A stretch of DNA of 64,000 nucleotides from Rhabditophanes sp. KR3021 (Eukaryota; Nematoda; Chromadorea; Rhabditida; Alloionematidae), in NCBI GenBank assembly GCA_963281155.1, contig CAUJLY010000005.1, forward strand, positions 1,798,001 to 1,862,000. The letters run 5' to 3'. The position numbers and the translations under genes were made by a program. Positions 15,655 to 28,300 of this stretch are shown here, piece by piece (positions within the stretch are counted from its first letter, which is position 1; each line of letters opens with the position of its first letter). Under the pieces are notes generated by a model that was not told where the DNA came from, ran no database searches, and saw only the letters and a program-made list of their open reading frames with translations.

Positions 15655-16904
15655 TTACAAAATGTCTCCGATGTTCATTGGCATTTCGTCTATATGCGTT
15701 GCATAGTATTGTTCGATATCTCTGAGGACACTAACTGAGTCCTTTTTGACAAAGTTTACGGCTACTCCCTTTCTTCCGAAACGACCAGAACGTCCGATTC
15801 TGTGGATGTACAATTCTCTGGAGTTTGGCAAGTCATAGTTGATGACCAAGGAGACTTGAGGTACATCGATTCCTCTTGCCCAGACATCAGTTGAAATTAA
15901 GATCCTGGAGTTTCCAGATCTAAAATCTTTCATGATATTGTCACGTTCCTCTTGGCTCATTTCTCCATGAAGGGCCGATACTGTAAAATTAGCAGCTATC
16001 AACTTCTCAGCCAGCCAATCAACCTTTCTGCGAGTATTGCAGAATAGAACTGCCTGTGTAACTGACATAGTGTCATATAAATCACACAAAGTATCGAACT
16101 TCCATTCTTCACACTCAACTGAAACAAAGAATTGCCTGATCCCATCCAGGGTAAGTTCATCTCTCTTGACTAAGATACGAACAGGGTCAGACATAAATTT
16201 TGTTGTCATTTCCAAGACTTCATGAGGAAGTGTGGCAGAGAGGACAACGACTTGAACATCTGGAGGAAGGTAGCGGTAGATGTCGTATATTTGGTTCTTG
16301 AAACCTTTGGACAAGATTTCATCAGCTTCGTCCATTACCAACATCTTGATGTTTCGGGTTCTTAGGTTGCGCCGTCTAATCATGTCGAAGACACGGCCTG
16401 GTGTTCCGGATACGATTTGCTGCCCAGCATCAAGCTTGCGAATGTCTTCTCCTACATTTGTCCCTCCTATGCAAGCATGACACTTGATGTTCATGTAATC
16501 TCCTAGAGCTAGCACAACTTTCTGGATTTGGATGGCAAGTTCTCTTGTTGGAGAGAGAATAAGAGCTTGGGTTTCAGTAGTCTTCGTGTCGATTCTGCTC
16601 AGTGTTCCAATGCTGAAAGTGGCTGTTTTTCCTGTACCAGATTGAGCTTGCGCAATAATATCGTTTCCTTCCTTAATAGGAATTATTGCTCTTTGTTGAA
16701 TGGCAGAAGGTTTCTCAAAACCTACAACGATTAGTAAAGATCATCAAAAAAGGAAGTAAACTTACCATACGAATAAATGCCTCTCAACAATTTCTCATCC
16801 AACTTCATAGAATCAAAAGTTGGGAAAATTCTCAACTTATCAGAAGTCTCAAACTGCACATCCGTAAGATCCTCCTCGGCCGAAACAAACTTTCTCTTGG
16901 ACAT
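15655..16904 (-). CDS. eIF4A3, exon-junction-complex DEAD-box RNA helicase
   Basis: Core of the exon junction complex, which marks spliced mRNA. Minus-strand exons 16766..16904 and 15655..16721, intron 44 bp; 401 residues (human 411). DEAD-box motifs in order: [11 protein letters not shown] (Q motif, 48-58), AQSGTGKT (72-79), [18 protein letters not shown] (177-180), SAT (208-210), [37 protein letters not shown]. The choice of eIF4A3 over eIF4A1/2 rests on [45 protein letters not shown] and the C-terminus [11 protein letters not shown], all typical of eIF4A3. Start ATG opens the first exon; the N-terminal tail is short, as usual. Confidence 0.98.
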
Positions 16905-17214
16905 TATTAATTAATAGAAGGTAGCTTATTAAAAAGATAAACGATCCAATATTAAAGCAAATCCGAACGTCCTTCCAATTTGGTTCACTTTTTAAATCGT
17001 GGCAGGATTGGGGCGCTTTACCAAGAAACAATACAAATGACTTTGTTGTTGATTGGCTTTTAAATATATGTAGTTGTTTTGATGCTTAAGTTCCAACAAC
17101 AGGAAGTTGTCTTATAGCTTCCACTTTATTTCCCCTTGCAAAGGAATTTCGTCAATATTGTTGTGGTATTTGATCAAACTAACTAATCAAACTTCTTTTT
17201 AGGTTTATTTAAAA
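16905..17214. promoter_or_regulatory. eIF4A3 upstream region
   Basis: Promoter side of eIF4A3 (-). It ends at a CTTTTTAG acceptor (17195-17202) that precedes the candidate micro-exon on the plus strand. Confidence 0.4.
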
Positions 17215-17469
17215 ATGCATCGTCTGTTTTCAGGAGTCCAACAAATTGAGGTAAGCAACAAAGAAACTCAAAATAATATTTATTTTAAAAAATTACCAAA
17301 CTAAATTATATAACTTGAAGGGCATAAAAAAACTTAGCGGACACGTATGATTAAAAGAATAATTATTGTTTTGAATATATTACAAAAAATAAGTGTTTAG
17401 AGATCGGTATTGTTCTGTAGAGCTGCTTTGTGGCTTTACCCAACAAATTGGATCCATTTCGAAAGTTGA
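17215..17469 (+). CDS. Candidate micro-protein (about 34 residues), two exons
   Basis: Exon 17215..17250 has a pyrimidine-rich AG acceptor just before it, an ATG, 12 open codons (MHRLFSGVQQIE) and a strong GTAAGC donor. A possible second exon, 17401..17469, follows a TGTTTAG acceptor and reads RSVLFCRAALWLYPTNWIHF then a stop. The product would be 34 residues with a hydrophobic segment. Alternative: the first exon splices 2.8 kb on to 20013, in frame with the JmjC gene. I do not recognise a family, and the second exon is tentative. Confidence 0.3.
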
Positions 17470-17549
17470 ACAATACTTTTTGTAATTGGAATGGAGTGAA
17501 TTAAGTTGGTATTTGACGTCCTTTCTTTGCCCTCAATTAGCTTTATTTA

Positions 17550-17801
17550 TTAGGAGATAGTCAGAGTATCAGAGTTCTTACCTGATTCAGAATCTTGTCC
17601 CCGATTTCCTCCATTACTAGGACCTGCACCTTCCTCAGTATCTAATTCACCCATACGAGCTGTCAACCCATGCGCAGAAGCCTCCATATGTTCAATCGAA
17701 TATTCATGCATAGCATTTCTCCTACCGGACCGAGCTGAAGATACAAATTTCTCACAACATTCCTCTAAAGGAGGACTAGTTGACGTCTGAATATCCGTCA
17801 T
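17550..17801 (-). CDS. cAMP-dependent protein kinase inhibitor (PKI)
   Basis: Small heat-stable inhibitor that binds the PKA catalytic subunit as a pseudosubstrate and carries it out of the nucleus. Single coding exon, 83 residues (human PKI-alpha 76). The N-terminus MTDIQTS is close to MTDVETT of PKI. Phe19 and the pseudosubstrate RSGRRNAMH (24-32), with Ala30 where a substrate has Ser, match the inhibitory core. The nuclear export signal follows at about 46-54 (LTARMGELD). The tail is acidic, Gly/Ser-rich. An acceptor-like TTTTAG lies 14 bases before the ATG, so there is probably a 5' UTR intron. The upstream open extension is ignored because the family start is at MTD. Confidence 0.93.
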   Translation of the reverse strand: MTDIQTSTSPPLEECCEKFVSSARSGRRNAMHEYSIEHMEASAHGLTARMGELDTEEGAGPSNGGNRGQDSESGKNSDTLTIS

Positions 17802-20057
17802 TATTTTATAGTAACTAAAATATAATCTCATTACCTTACAATTCAAACTATATTTCACGCCCAAATCCGAATTTATGTAAGCAACAAGAAAAAAATAACA
17901 ACTTTTCCTAAAATATATTTCCTCTGACACATGCTATCCACGAATAATAAGAAAAGGTGATACAACCACGAAAAATATCCATATTCACATGTACATAAAA
18001 GCACCCATTTAATATCATAATACGATAAAAGCCAAAAAAAGTTTACTTAGCATCGGGCGTAAATTTGATATTTACTACTTGTTATAGACATATATGGAAA
18101 TAACTGAATTTTATATAGCGTACTCCTTTTTAAAATTTAGTTTTTCTTGATATTAACTACTACTTATTTTTTTCGTTGGTACCAACAATATAGACTGAGT
18201 AGATGTATGTAGAAGAATATAATATTTATATGGTTAAAAGAGACAGACACGCAACTAAAAATTGCCGCTTTTTATTAAAGTTTAAAGTTGATGTAGGGAA
18301 CTACAATAACAAGATGAAATTGGGAAAGAAGGGTGTGAAGTTTGTGTTTATTGGACAATGGCAAAATTGATAAGTTAAGAAGTTGGGAAAAATAAGTGAC
18401 TGTTTAAATAGGAATTGAATTTTCCTGTTTTTTTGAACATAGCTTTGAGTAAAAGGAAATTTTTGTGTTGTTTGTGAGGGCTGGTGCATTCCTCAAAGTT
18501 TAGCTAATTTAAATTAAAGAAAAATAATTATTTTTATTGTGGCAAAAATCAACTTTGGCTTGTAGGTCTGGGGTCTAAAGTATTGTGTTGTGTCAACTTC
18601 GTCTTACGTCACACCATCAAGCCAACGAATGAGTGAGGCTAAAAAACGGAAAGAGTAGTGTAGTAGTATGTTATCTAAAAGTATCTAAAGACAAATAAAT
18701 GGTGTATCAATGTGTACATATTATTAAATGAATGTATCTATTGTCTTGATAAAGAATGTACCTACATATTAGAGTCTAAGATTGTTGTAAATGTTATCAG
18801 AGATATATTTTGATTCACTGATTATTGTTACGTCACACAGGGAATATTTGATATTTTTAAAATATCTGCTTTTTGATTACTAAACAGGTCAACTTAGGTA
18901 TTATATCACATGGTAATTTTAGGTGGTGTGAGAATATTGGCATGAATAAATAGAAATTACGGGGATAGATATACGAAATAATTCTTATACTGAATATAAC
19001 CAATTAATCTTCAAACCATCATTCAAAACGAAAAAATATATTTTAATTAAATTATAAAAAGTCTATTTTTAAAATAGTCAAAAATTGATATGCAAAAGGA
19101 TAGAAGTAATGGAGGCGATGATAATTGACAAGACATCTCTCCTGAAGTCATTCCCACAAATATTACAAAAACATGATTAACTATCATTCACCACAACCGA
19201 TCTTGTTAACAACCAAATTTTTCCTTTTTTTAGCCTGTTGACAATGTACTGTGCGCAAAAGTGTCACATGAATTGAATAAATTTTATTTGTTGCATATGA
19301 AAAAAATAGAATACTTTATCTTATAACATGGTATATTAAATTTCAAACAAGGGATTTAAAAAGAGCCCTTAAATATTTAGAGAAATAATTAAGTATTCAC
19401 AAGGCAAATAGTAAACCTTTATGGGAAAGGGCAAAAGTTGATATTTTGTTTAAGACGTTTCGATAAGACGAAGTTTGATAATAATCAAGATAGTTGGAAG
19501 GAATAAAAAATAGCAAGGGCAACCACAAATTAATAATGATAAAAGCGGCGTACCCTTTTTTGATTGTAAACGTGCTTGGTAATTTAGCTAATCAGTAACA
19601 TCATATATTTTCTCTTTAATACTAAGAAATATAGTAGTATAAAGATAATAGTCTTCTAACCAAATAAATGTAATTAAAATAAGTGATGCGCATCTATAGC
19701 TTTTTGATTTGTTAACGGCATAAGAAAAAATATTTAGTTTAAATTATGTGTTGAAGAGATGGTTTCCGCCGAGAGGAAGGGATGTGTGTGATATTGTATA
19801 TATGTTGAAGGATAATATCATATTTAAAATGTACTTCATGGTCAAAGGTGGTGCTACCATAATTAGATAGATTTTAAACATAAACAAACAGTGTTTTAAG
19901 CTGCCAAAAGTACAGTTTAAACTAAATTTATGAATTATCATACATATTTACTGATAAGTGTTTTTTATAGTTAATAAAGAATGATGCATCAAGTTATTGT
20001 ATTTTGAGTAAGGATAATAAGCCATTGGGGCAATGTAGGGAAAGAGAAGGATTATTA
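17802..20057. other. Intergenic or intronic AT-rich region
   Basis: 2.3 kb without a supported exon. G exceeds C on the plus strand through most of 18.0-19.9 kb, compatible with being the 5' part of the minus-strand PKI transcription unit. A possible acceptor (AG at 20011-20012) would extend the JmjC coding frame upstream of the chosen ATG. Confidence 0.4.
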
Positions 20058-21513
20058 ATGATTGAATATGAGAATGACATGGTATTGCCTTTAACTGCAA
20101 AGTTCATCCACAAAGAAGTCCTTCGGATAATAAAAGCAATAAAGGGAACGACAGGAATAATAATATGCAGGGGTTTTCATTGGTATATGGAAAAAATAGA
20201 TGACAATTTGTATGGGCTGTCGGTTGATTGTCGGCAAAATACTATGGAAAGCTGGTGTGATTTGATGAGTCAAAAGGAAATTGAAAAAGTGAATGAATGG
20301 ATGAGTAATCAAAGAGAGAGAACCATTCCATCAAGTGAAGACTTGTTTTGGCAGAGTGAAATGAGAAATGAATTTGGAGATGGTTGTTATGGTCTAAAAT
20401 GGGAACGCTTAGTATATCAGTTTAATGAGTCATTGTATTTGGAAGTACATAATTTTTTGTACGAACTAATAAATACGGGCCATTATTGTGACGTTCAATT
20501 TAAGTGGAGGATGTTTTATGGTAGTTTGTTGTGTTTGTATGGGAAATGGCAGTTTGAGGTTATGGAAGATTACGAGGTAAATTGCGGTTTCATTTTTGTC
20601 ATAATTTTTTATGTTTAGGCAGCGCTAAAGTGTGTAGACGAAGGATTATTGCTTGGCTATGACGGAGAGGCTGGTTGGTTAGCCAAATTTGGGGAGGAAT
20701 TAGTTTTTTATCAGGAAGAACTCGGGGAATTAAATGTGTCGGAGAAAATAAAAAAAATTCCAGGCGGTTTAGAAAATGGAATTGAAATAGAAACAATAGA
20801 CTCTGGTGAAATTGAAACATTCATTACAAATTACCGAGACAAATGTAAGCCCGTAATCATCAAAGATGTAGTAAATCATTGGCCTGCTTTCAAAAAGTGG
20901 ACTCTTGAATATTTGTATAAAAAAATAGGACACCGAAGAGTTCCCATCGAAATCGGCTCAAAATACACAGATGATAGTTGGTACCAACGGATTATGCCTT
21001 TCAAAGAGTTCATATCTACTGGAATGAAAGGATATCTCGCACAGCATAGACTACTAGAGCAAATACCTTCTTTAAAAGATGATATCATTGTTCCAGATTT
21101 TGCCTATATGACAAATGAAATTAGTCAGCTTGAAATGAATGTCTTCATTGGACCAGCAGGGACTTTATCACCACTACATTGTGATCCAAGAAACAATTTA
21201 TTTTGTCAGGTAATTCGAGGAATAAATTTCAAATCATAATTTAATTTAGATAAAGGGTCGTAAATTTGTACGGTTAGTTTCACCAAACTATAATCATGAA
21301 GATGAGCTTTATTTGTTTGGGGATATGATTCGCAATAATTCAAGTGCTGTAGATGTTTTGTGTCCAGATTATAAGACTCATCCTGGCTTTCGAAATGTTG
21401 TGGTGGAGGATTATGTGATGGAGGCGGGAGATTGCCTGTATATTCCTAAGAAGTATTTTCATTGTGTTTATTCATTGGAAAGTAGTGTTTCTGTTAGTGT
21501 GTGGTTTGATTAA
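20058..21513 (+). CDS. KDM8/JMJD5-type JmjC oxygenase
   Basis: Fe(II)/2-oxoglutarate oxygenase. Exons 20058..20576, 20619..21209 and 21250..21513, introns 42 and 40 bp, all phase 0; 457 residues (human KDM8 416). The N-terminal 170-260 residues are helical and divergent, as in KDM8. The C-terminal JmjC domain begins near CKPVIIKDVVNHWPAFKKW, with GRRVPIEIG-type block HRRVPIEIGSKYTDDSW. Iron ligands: His360 and Asp362 (SPLHCDP) and distal His441 (IPKKYFHCVYSL); SVSVSVWF closes the domain like SFSVSFWW in KDM8. Human KDM8 is reported as an arginyl hydroxylase and protease-like enzyme, so substrate here is open. The frame is open upstream to 20004 without an ATG, so an extra 5' exon is possible. 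AATAAA at 21517 lies only 3 bases after the stop. Confidence 0.9.
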
Positions 21514-22352
21514 TTTAATAAAGACTTTTAATTTGGTCATGGTTTATTTTATTGTTAATAATTGACTTTACAATGATAAGTCATTAATAAGATAATATCC
21601 AAATTTTGGTTTAAATAAATTGACTCGATTAAAATATTTTGATAAATCGCCAAAATGATTTTGAACTTGACCAATTATTGATATTTATTAATTTAATTGC
21701 AAAATATAAACAACTTCAATCTCTTTCAATAAATAATTTAAAAAATTTATTTAATAAAAAACTACGTCATATAATTATTGTGTTCATGATGATAATACAA
21801 TTATCAAGTTTGTATATTATTCTGTTTTATATATAGATATTTAATAAAATTACACCTAATTTGATATAAGTAAGGGATGAATTTGGATGTAAGTAGGTAA
21901 AGAAAAACAAAGATTATGTATAGAAATTTTTACATTTATCAAACAAAGTATAATTGAAACATTCCTTTAAATAAATTAGGTATGTGCCGAGGATTGTTTA
22001 ATAGAAGTTTATGGATATATTAAGATATAATTATAGATATATTTAATTAATAATTGGGCGATCGGTTTGTTGTGCACTGTTTAATTAAGTTATGTATATA
22101 ATAGTTTTGGGGATTCATAGTAATAGCTTAATTAAATGCAACTTTAGGAGGAATAAAAGGAAAGAGAATATAAAGGTGTGACAGGAAAAGTAGATGATAT
22201 TTAGAATATATGATTGGTTTTTGGCATGGATGTTCACGTTGAATAATTGCTTATTCTTAATGCAATTGAAATGTTTTTATTGTTTGTTAAAAGAGATCTA
22301 TTGGTTGATGATAATTAAAGAAACTTTATTTGTCATTTTTTGGTAACTTCGC
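21514..22352. other. Convergent 3' spacer
   Basis: About 840 bp between the JmjC gene (+) and the Gln-rich gene (-). Very AT-rich; AATAAA at 21517-21522. Nothing else recognised. Confidence 0.5.
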
Positions 22353-25300
22353 TTAGCGATTTATTATAAATTGCTGCGCCCTCAGTAGTGATTTGGGGTT
22401 TTCTAAGTCGAACTAAAAAAGAGAAAAAAGATTAATTTGAGTTGGTAGTAATAACAAAACTTACATCTCCATTAAATAGCTTGAAATCCTCAATTTCTAA
22501 GTCCGTTAACGACAAATTAAAATCTATCGAATTACTTGAGTAGGAACAATTCTCAAACAAGCTAATTGGACTTTTTGAACGCAAACTTTTATGTATTGCT
22601 TCTTTCTTTAGTATTTCTTGACCCGCAGAAATACTTTGATGTTGAAGATGCCCTGCATCTCCACCTGATCCAACTGAAGAAGGAGATGGATACACTCCAA
22701 CCTGACAATTATTTGACAAAGGTTGTCCATTTTGAGGTGATGAATTAGAAAATACTGAACCTATATTAATTAAATCATTAATGAATTTTAAATAAATGCT
22801 AACTTTTAAATTAAGTGTTTATTAAGATGATTTTGATTGTAAAAGTGCTTTTTTCGCTACGAGTAAATCAGCTTGATCTTGACAAAATTATTTTAATTTT
22901 GAATTGATATTACGAGAAAAGGAATCTCGCAAATACTGGAAGTTACGAAGAGCCAGAGAAAGCCTCTGCTGATGACAAGAGCATTCCTGTTAGTTGACCC
23001 TTCTGGCCAATCTAATGGAGGGATGTTAAAAGCATCCTAGAACAATTACAAAAATCCCAAACTATATTTAGACAAGTTATACAAAAGTTTGTCTACTCAT
23101 TTAATTTTTCTATAATTTGGATGTTTTGCCAATAAATTGTTGTGCTTCTATAGTACAAAATATCGGCTAACATAGACTATATTATGCAACAAGTTGCAAG
23201 CTAATCGTTAATCTGCAATATTTACCCAATTAGTCTTTGGAGGCTACTAAGACTCATAATAAATTTGAGTCACATCATTTTAAACACAAAAAAGTAGATT
23301 TTTTAATATTTTTAAACCCCCTGGAACAAACTAATACCTTGCGATGGAGGCGTTGGAGGCGGACGAACTAATGGTAAATTATTGGTATTCATGTGTTGTT
23401 TGGCTTGCAAATTATTCCTCACTTCTGCTCGCATTTGCTCATTCTGCGAGGGGGGTCGTTTTACTCCCCATTGTTGCTGGGAATTTTGGTTTTCAAAGTT
23501 TCCATTGTATGGAGAGGGATTTGGCGTTGCCATGTATTCTTTTTTCACCATTTGATTGTTTAGTACCTGTTGTTGCTGCATTTGTTGATTATTAACTGGA
23601 AAATTGGAAGAGGGCATTTCGTGGGAAGTTTGTTGATACATAGGCGAAGGTCCGCCATTTATTACCCCATATCCAGGATTTTGTTGAGAAAAGGGAACTG
23701 AATTTGCAGTATTTACCATTGAACCCATAAACTGCTTAGGAGCTCGCTCTGCAACATTCTGTCCCGAATTCTTTCTTTTTAAGGATGCAGACATATTCTT
23801 TTGGACTTGTTGATGCTGGAGAGCATTAGCATGGTGCATTTGTTGTTGTTGGAGAATCATCTGATTAGAATTCTGCTGTTGTTGTTGCTGAATAAAGGAT
23901 TGTTGGTGAGCAGCCTGCTGCTGCTGAACCGTCATCTGCCCCATTCCATTATAAAATTGAGAATGCCCGGGCCTGCCTTCAGACTCCCAACCTATCCTCT
24001 GCTGTCCCCCGTTCATCATTTGTTGCTGATGTAAAGTAGTTGGAGGTCCGGAAGTGCCTGGTCCATAATTACAAGCTCCAGGATTATTCATGCTATTGAT
24101 ATGTTGGATATTAGATGAAATTCTCTGACCACCTTGAAATGGACCATTTCCCGACATGTAACCATTCGGTGGGATTCCGTACCCTGGTGTCCCTCCGCCT
24201 GGATAAAGTGGTGATGGCTGCATGCCTTGTTGCTGTTGATGATGATAAGCTGCCATATTAGCTTGTGTGACGGGGCCTCCGCTGTATGATGAAGGATGTC
24301 CTTGCTGATTCGGAAACATTCTAATCGTTGACCCACTTGAATCACAATGACTTAGAGATTCCGACTTAGTTGGATCAATTAATTGTACGTTTGAATGAGT
24401 ATTAAAAACTCCTGAAGGAGGATTTGGTCTCAAAATTAGAGTTGAATTGTCGTTGTTAATATAGGTTCTGCAAAGAATAAAAATAAATACACACTAATCG
24501 TTTTAATTTTTATAAGGTTTAAATGGAAGGATTATTGATGTTTTAATTGAACCAATAAATATAATGCCTATTAGTTTAATATCAAACGAAGTACAATAAT
24601 AGTGTATAACAAAATCAGCATATAAATTGTTGGTGGTGTGTATTTGTTTTGGCTGAGGAAAGAGGGGTCGAAGAAGTAGTGGTAGGGAATGTGTCACGAT
24701 CAAGAAAGTCGATGTGGTTCGAGGTGGTTTTTGTCAAATCGAGTAGAGAGAATACAATGCGCGGGTGGGAAAAACAGTACTGACGATGAAGATCGGGGTA
24801 GATTTAAATTGAGGAGACGATATATAATTTGTATATATGCATATATATATTTTGTTTGAATGAAGGACAAGAGGCGAGAGACGCGCGAGCACCCAGCCAA
24901 TGCTGCTCAAATAGGCGATATATGATGTTGACGTCCACAACAAGATACTATACATTAAAGCGTGTATATGTATTTATTGTATATGAATATAAAAATGTAT
25001 ACATATATATGTTGGCGTTGGTCTGTCGTCCATTTGTGGGCTAGGAAGCTGACAACTATATTTTTTGGCTCTATAGCGGCCTGGCCATTCTCAAAAGGTT
25101 CATTCTTTAAGAGAACGTGCAATAAGATGAAGAGATAGACTTTTGCCAACTCTATCTATTAAAAACCAATGCGACTATTATTTCCATCGTCTTTACCATA
25201 AGGTCCTATATTTATATAAAGGAGATATATGCTTTAATATATATTTTGGCCTAGTCATCGTCTTATAATGCCATAAAAGTACAAGAACGGAACAAAAAAG

Positions 25301-28300
25301 GTTTGAACAAGTATAAATAAATTTATTTATAACTTCTACAACTCACAATTTCTTATTTTTAATATTTATCTTTATACTGCCTACTCAAAATACACGACAA
25401 AACATGTGTTGATATTAAGAAGATTTCCATTGCATCACACATGCATCAGCATATCCCTAATTATTTTGTTTTTTTGACTATAAAAGTTGTCTTGGAACAG
25501 TCTCTTATTATTAGTAAAATGCAAAAAATAGACAAACACATCTACATACTACATATTATTACCAACTAAATAAATAAATGTATAACTACATCTTCACATG
25601 GAAAATAAGAAATTTTGATCCTGACAAAGGTATCAGATCAGGAAAGGGAATTGAACGAATTAATGTTTGTATGGAGTTATTATGAAATTTGCTTGGGTAA
25701 GGAAGTGATGTATGTCAAAACAAAATGTTTGTTAAAATCAATTTTAATATAACATTTGGCTGGGCTGAAACAGTTCACCACTAATAACCATGAGATAATA
25801 AGTAATGAATAAGAATAATAATAATTGAATACTTTAAATTTGTTAGTATTGTGATTTGTTAATAAAAATGAACAAGAGACGGGCCTGCAATAAACGCTAC
25901 CACCTAGTAATTTCCCCCTAACAGAGTAGAACACGACAAATCACGCGGAGTGGCGAAGCATGACAAGGAATTTTTGATATCGAAAAGATATATGCATATG
26001 CATCTACAATTCATTGAAGAGAAAAGCAGCTGGGTGCATATTTTTCATAACTTATCATCACTATTTTTCAGAGGGCTCAGTGAGGTGGTGTTGGTTGTGT
26101 GAATAATGTATTTTTGGTATATACACCTTGAAACACAACTGATCAACGAACATTAAAAGAAAAATATATCTAAATAGATATTTATTTATTCTGATACACA
26201 AGACGCTAATGTCAAAATTAAATGGACTAGATTTTATATGGTATAACAATTTTATTATTCATTTTGATTTAGCGAATCTTTTGACATGCTTTCAAATAAA
26301 TTATTTTTTGTTATAATAATAAATAGTGCGTACAAGGATGCACTGATTAAAGAAAAGAACATAAATTAAGGAAATTAGTAAACAAATTAATAAACAAATA
26401 AACTCTTCCATGTCAAAAATAGATCCTTATATAAATTATTTAAAAATTGATTATTAAATATCTTCCATTTGATTTAACAAACAAACGGCTCATCACACAC
26501 TTACTAACTTCAAAAATGAAATCGACTACATCAATTCATAAAATTAAAAAAACAATAAACAAAAATACACATGTTTGTGTCTCGTTCTTAACATCCCCAA
26601 AAATCATTCAATTTGATTTAATGGTACCGATCTCAAAAATGTAAAATATCACTATAACATTAATTGCTTTCTCCTAGCTTAGGATGTACCACAGAAGAAA
26701 CATCTGATGTGGTGCAAAAGTTTTGACACACATAACTACCATTCATTATGTAAATATTATTTTTTGAAACTTTGTTTTTGATAAGAAACAAGTTGAATGG
26801 GAGAAGAGGTGATGGTATGTGTGATAGTAGGTAGTAATTTGGGGATGCATACTTTTTTGATAGACACTTCCGACTAAATTGTATTTGGATAAATATTTGT
26901 ATATAATTAATGGTAAAAATGTGTTTGGGTGATTGTCGCCTCTTAGATCAGACATAAAAGAGTGTTGAGTTGTAAGGAAATCAATTTGAACATCTAAACA
27001 CCAGATCAATTTAATACTATTTTGAATACTAATAACTATTATTTGTAATCCGACAATCGACTCAACTCAAACGACGACACCAACACAATAAACACAAAAA
27101 TATGGTAGCGGCGAATAGGAAATGGCGCCGGTTATTGTGTTTACATGCCTTGAACGTGTATATATATTTACTCATAGTTAAAAGTTTATCTCCTCTCTAA
27201 CTTTATTTTTACCCTTACTAATAAATAAGAAGAACAAGAGGGCAGGACTAAAAAAGTTTGTGGTTTTGCCAAGGAACGGCAAATATCGTCAACTCTTGTT
27301 GGCAAATAATGCGCTATCTCGTCTTATTGTTGTGATGTTGTTGTTATTATTAGTGATGGTGTGTGTGCGAGCAAAGATGTAGTTCAGTATGTAAGGGTGT
27401 TAAGATAATAATAATAAGTATTGTAGATGTGTTAGTGTACACAAAAGAAAATCCAAATTAATACTATTACTTGGCTGGAGCATCTTGACCAATCAGAGGA
27501 CTATAGGTTTCGGCGATTCCCTCGTAACATTAAAGCTATTTATTTAGGAGTCTCCTTTTCTCCGATCAGATATAAGAGACTAGATAGTGAATTAAATATA
27601 TTTTGTTATATATTTTTGGTACCAAAAGATATACACGACTATTACTCTAACAATAGGTCTTGCTCTTCAAATAATAATTTTGAGATATATAACATACTAC
27701 TCTATAAAGATATATCCCTATGTGTGTACATATGTATCAAAAGCATTATGGAGGCAACAAAAGTTGACTTGCCACATTCTACACCGTGTCAAAGAGTATA
27801 AGTACATATGGCAAATATGTTCGTGAAATGTTGATAAAAGTATTTAATAGTCAAGAGAAGATATATTGGCATTATAAAATATGATATCATATATTGAATA
27901 ACTAATTTCACTAATAAAAGTAATCAATTTGACTTATATACAAAGAAGTTTAGGGAATATCGAAGGAAAATCACTATTTGGGTCTGAATATGTGTGAAAT
28001 GCAATAATACAAATTAACACGTTTGAATTTGTTTTGCCTTCAAAATGACCACCTGTGAATATTCATATGCATACTCATCTTCATACACATTTGTTGTGAA
28101 TGTATGTGTGTGTTATTTGGTTGAATTTTTGTCTATATAAACAAATATATAATGTTAAGGGAAAAGAAGAAGTATAGTAGTGATTTAATAGTGATTTAAA
28201 TGTTGTCGGAACTAGAAAATATATATGGTTACATGCATTCTTTTGAATTGACTGTTGATCACATACAAGCAGACTTATAGATCGGCCATACTTAATCATC

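Noticed and set aside
23801..24034. Plus-strand Leu-rich open frame
   Set aside because: Antisense of the CAG/CAA-rich Gln-rich exon.
24829..25149. Overlapping frames in TATATA-rich sequence
   Set aside because: Simple-sequence origin (Tyr/Ile/Cys repeats from TAT/ATA/TGT); not coding.
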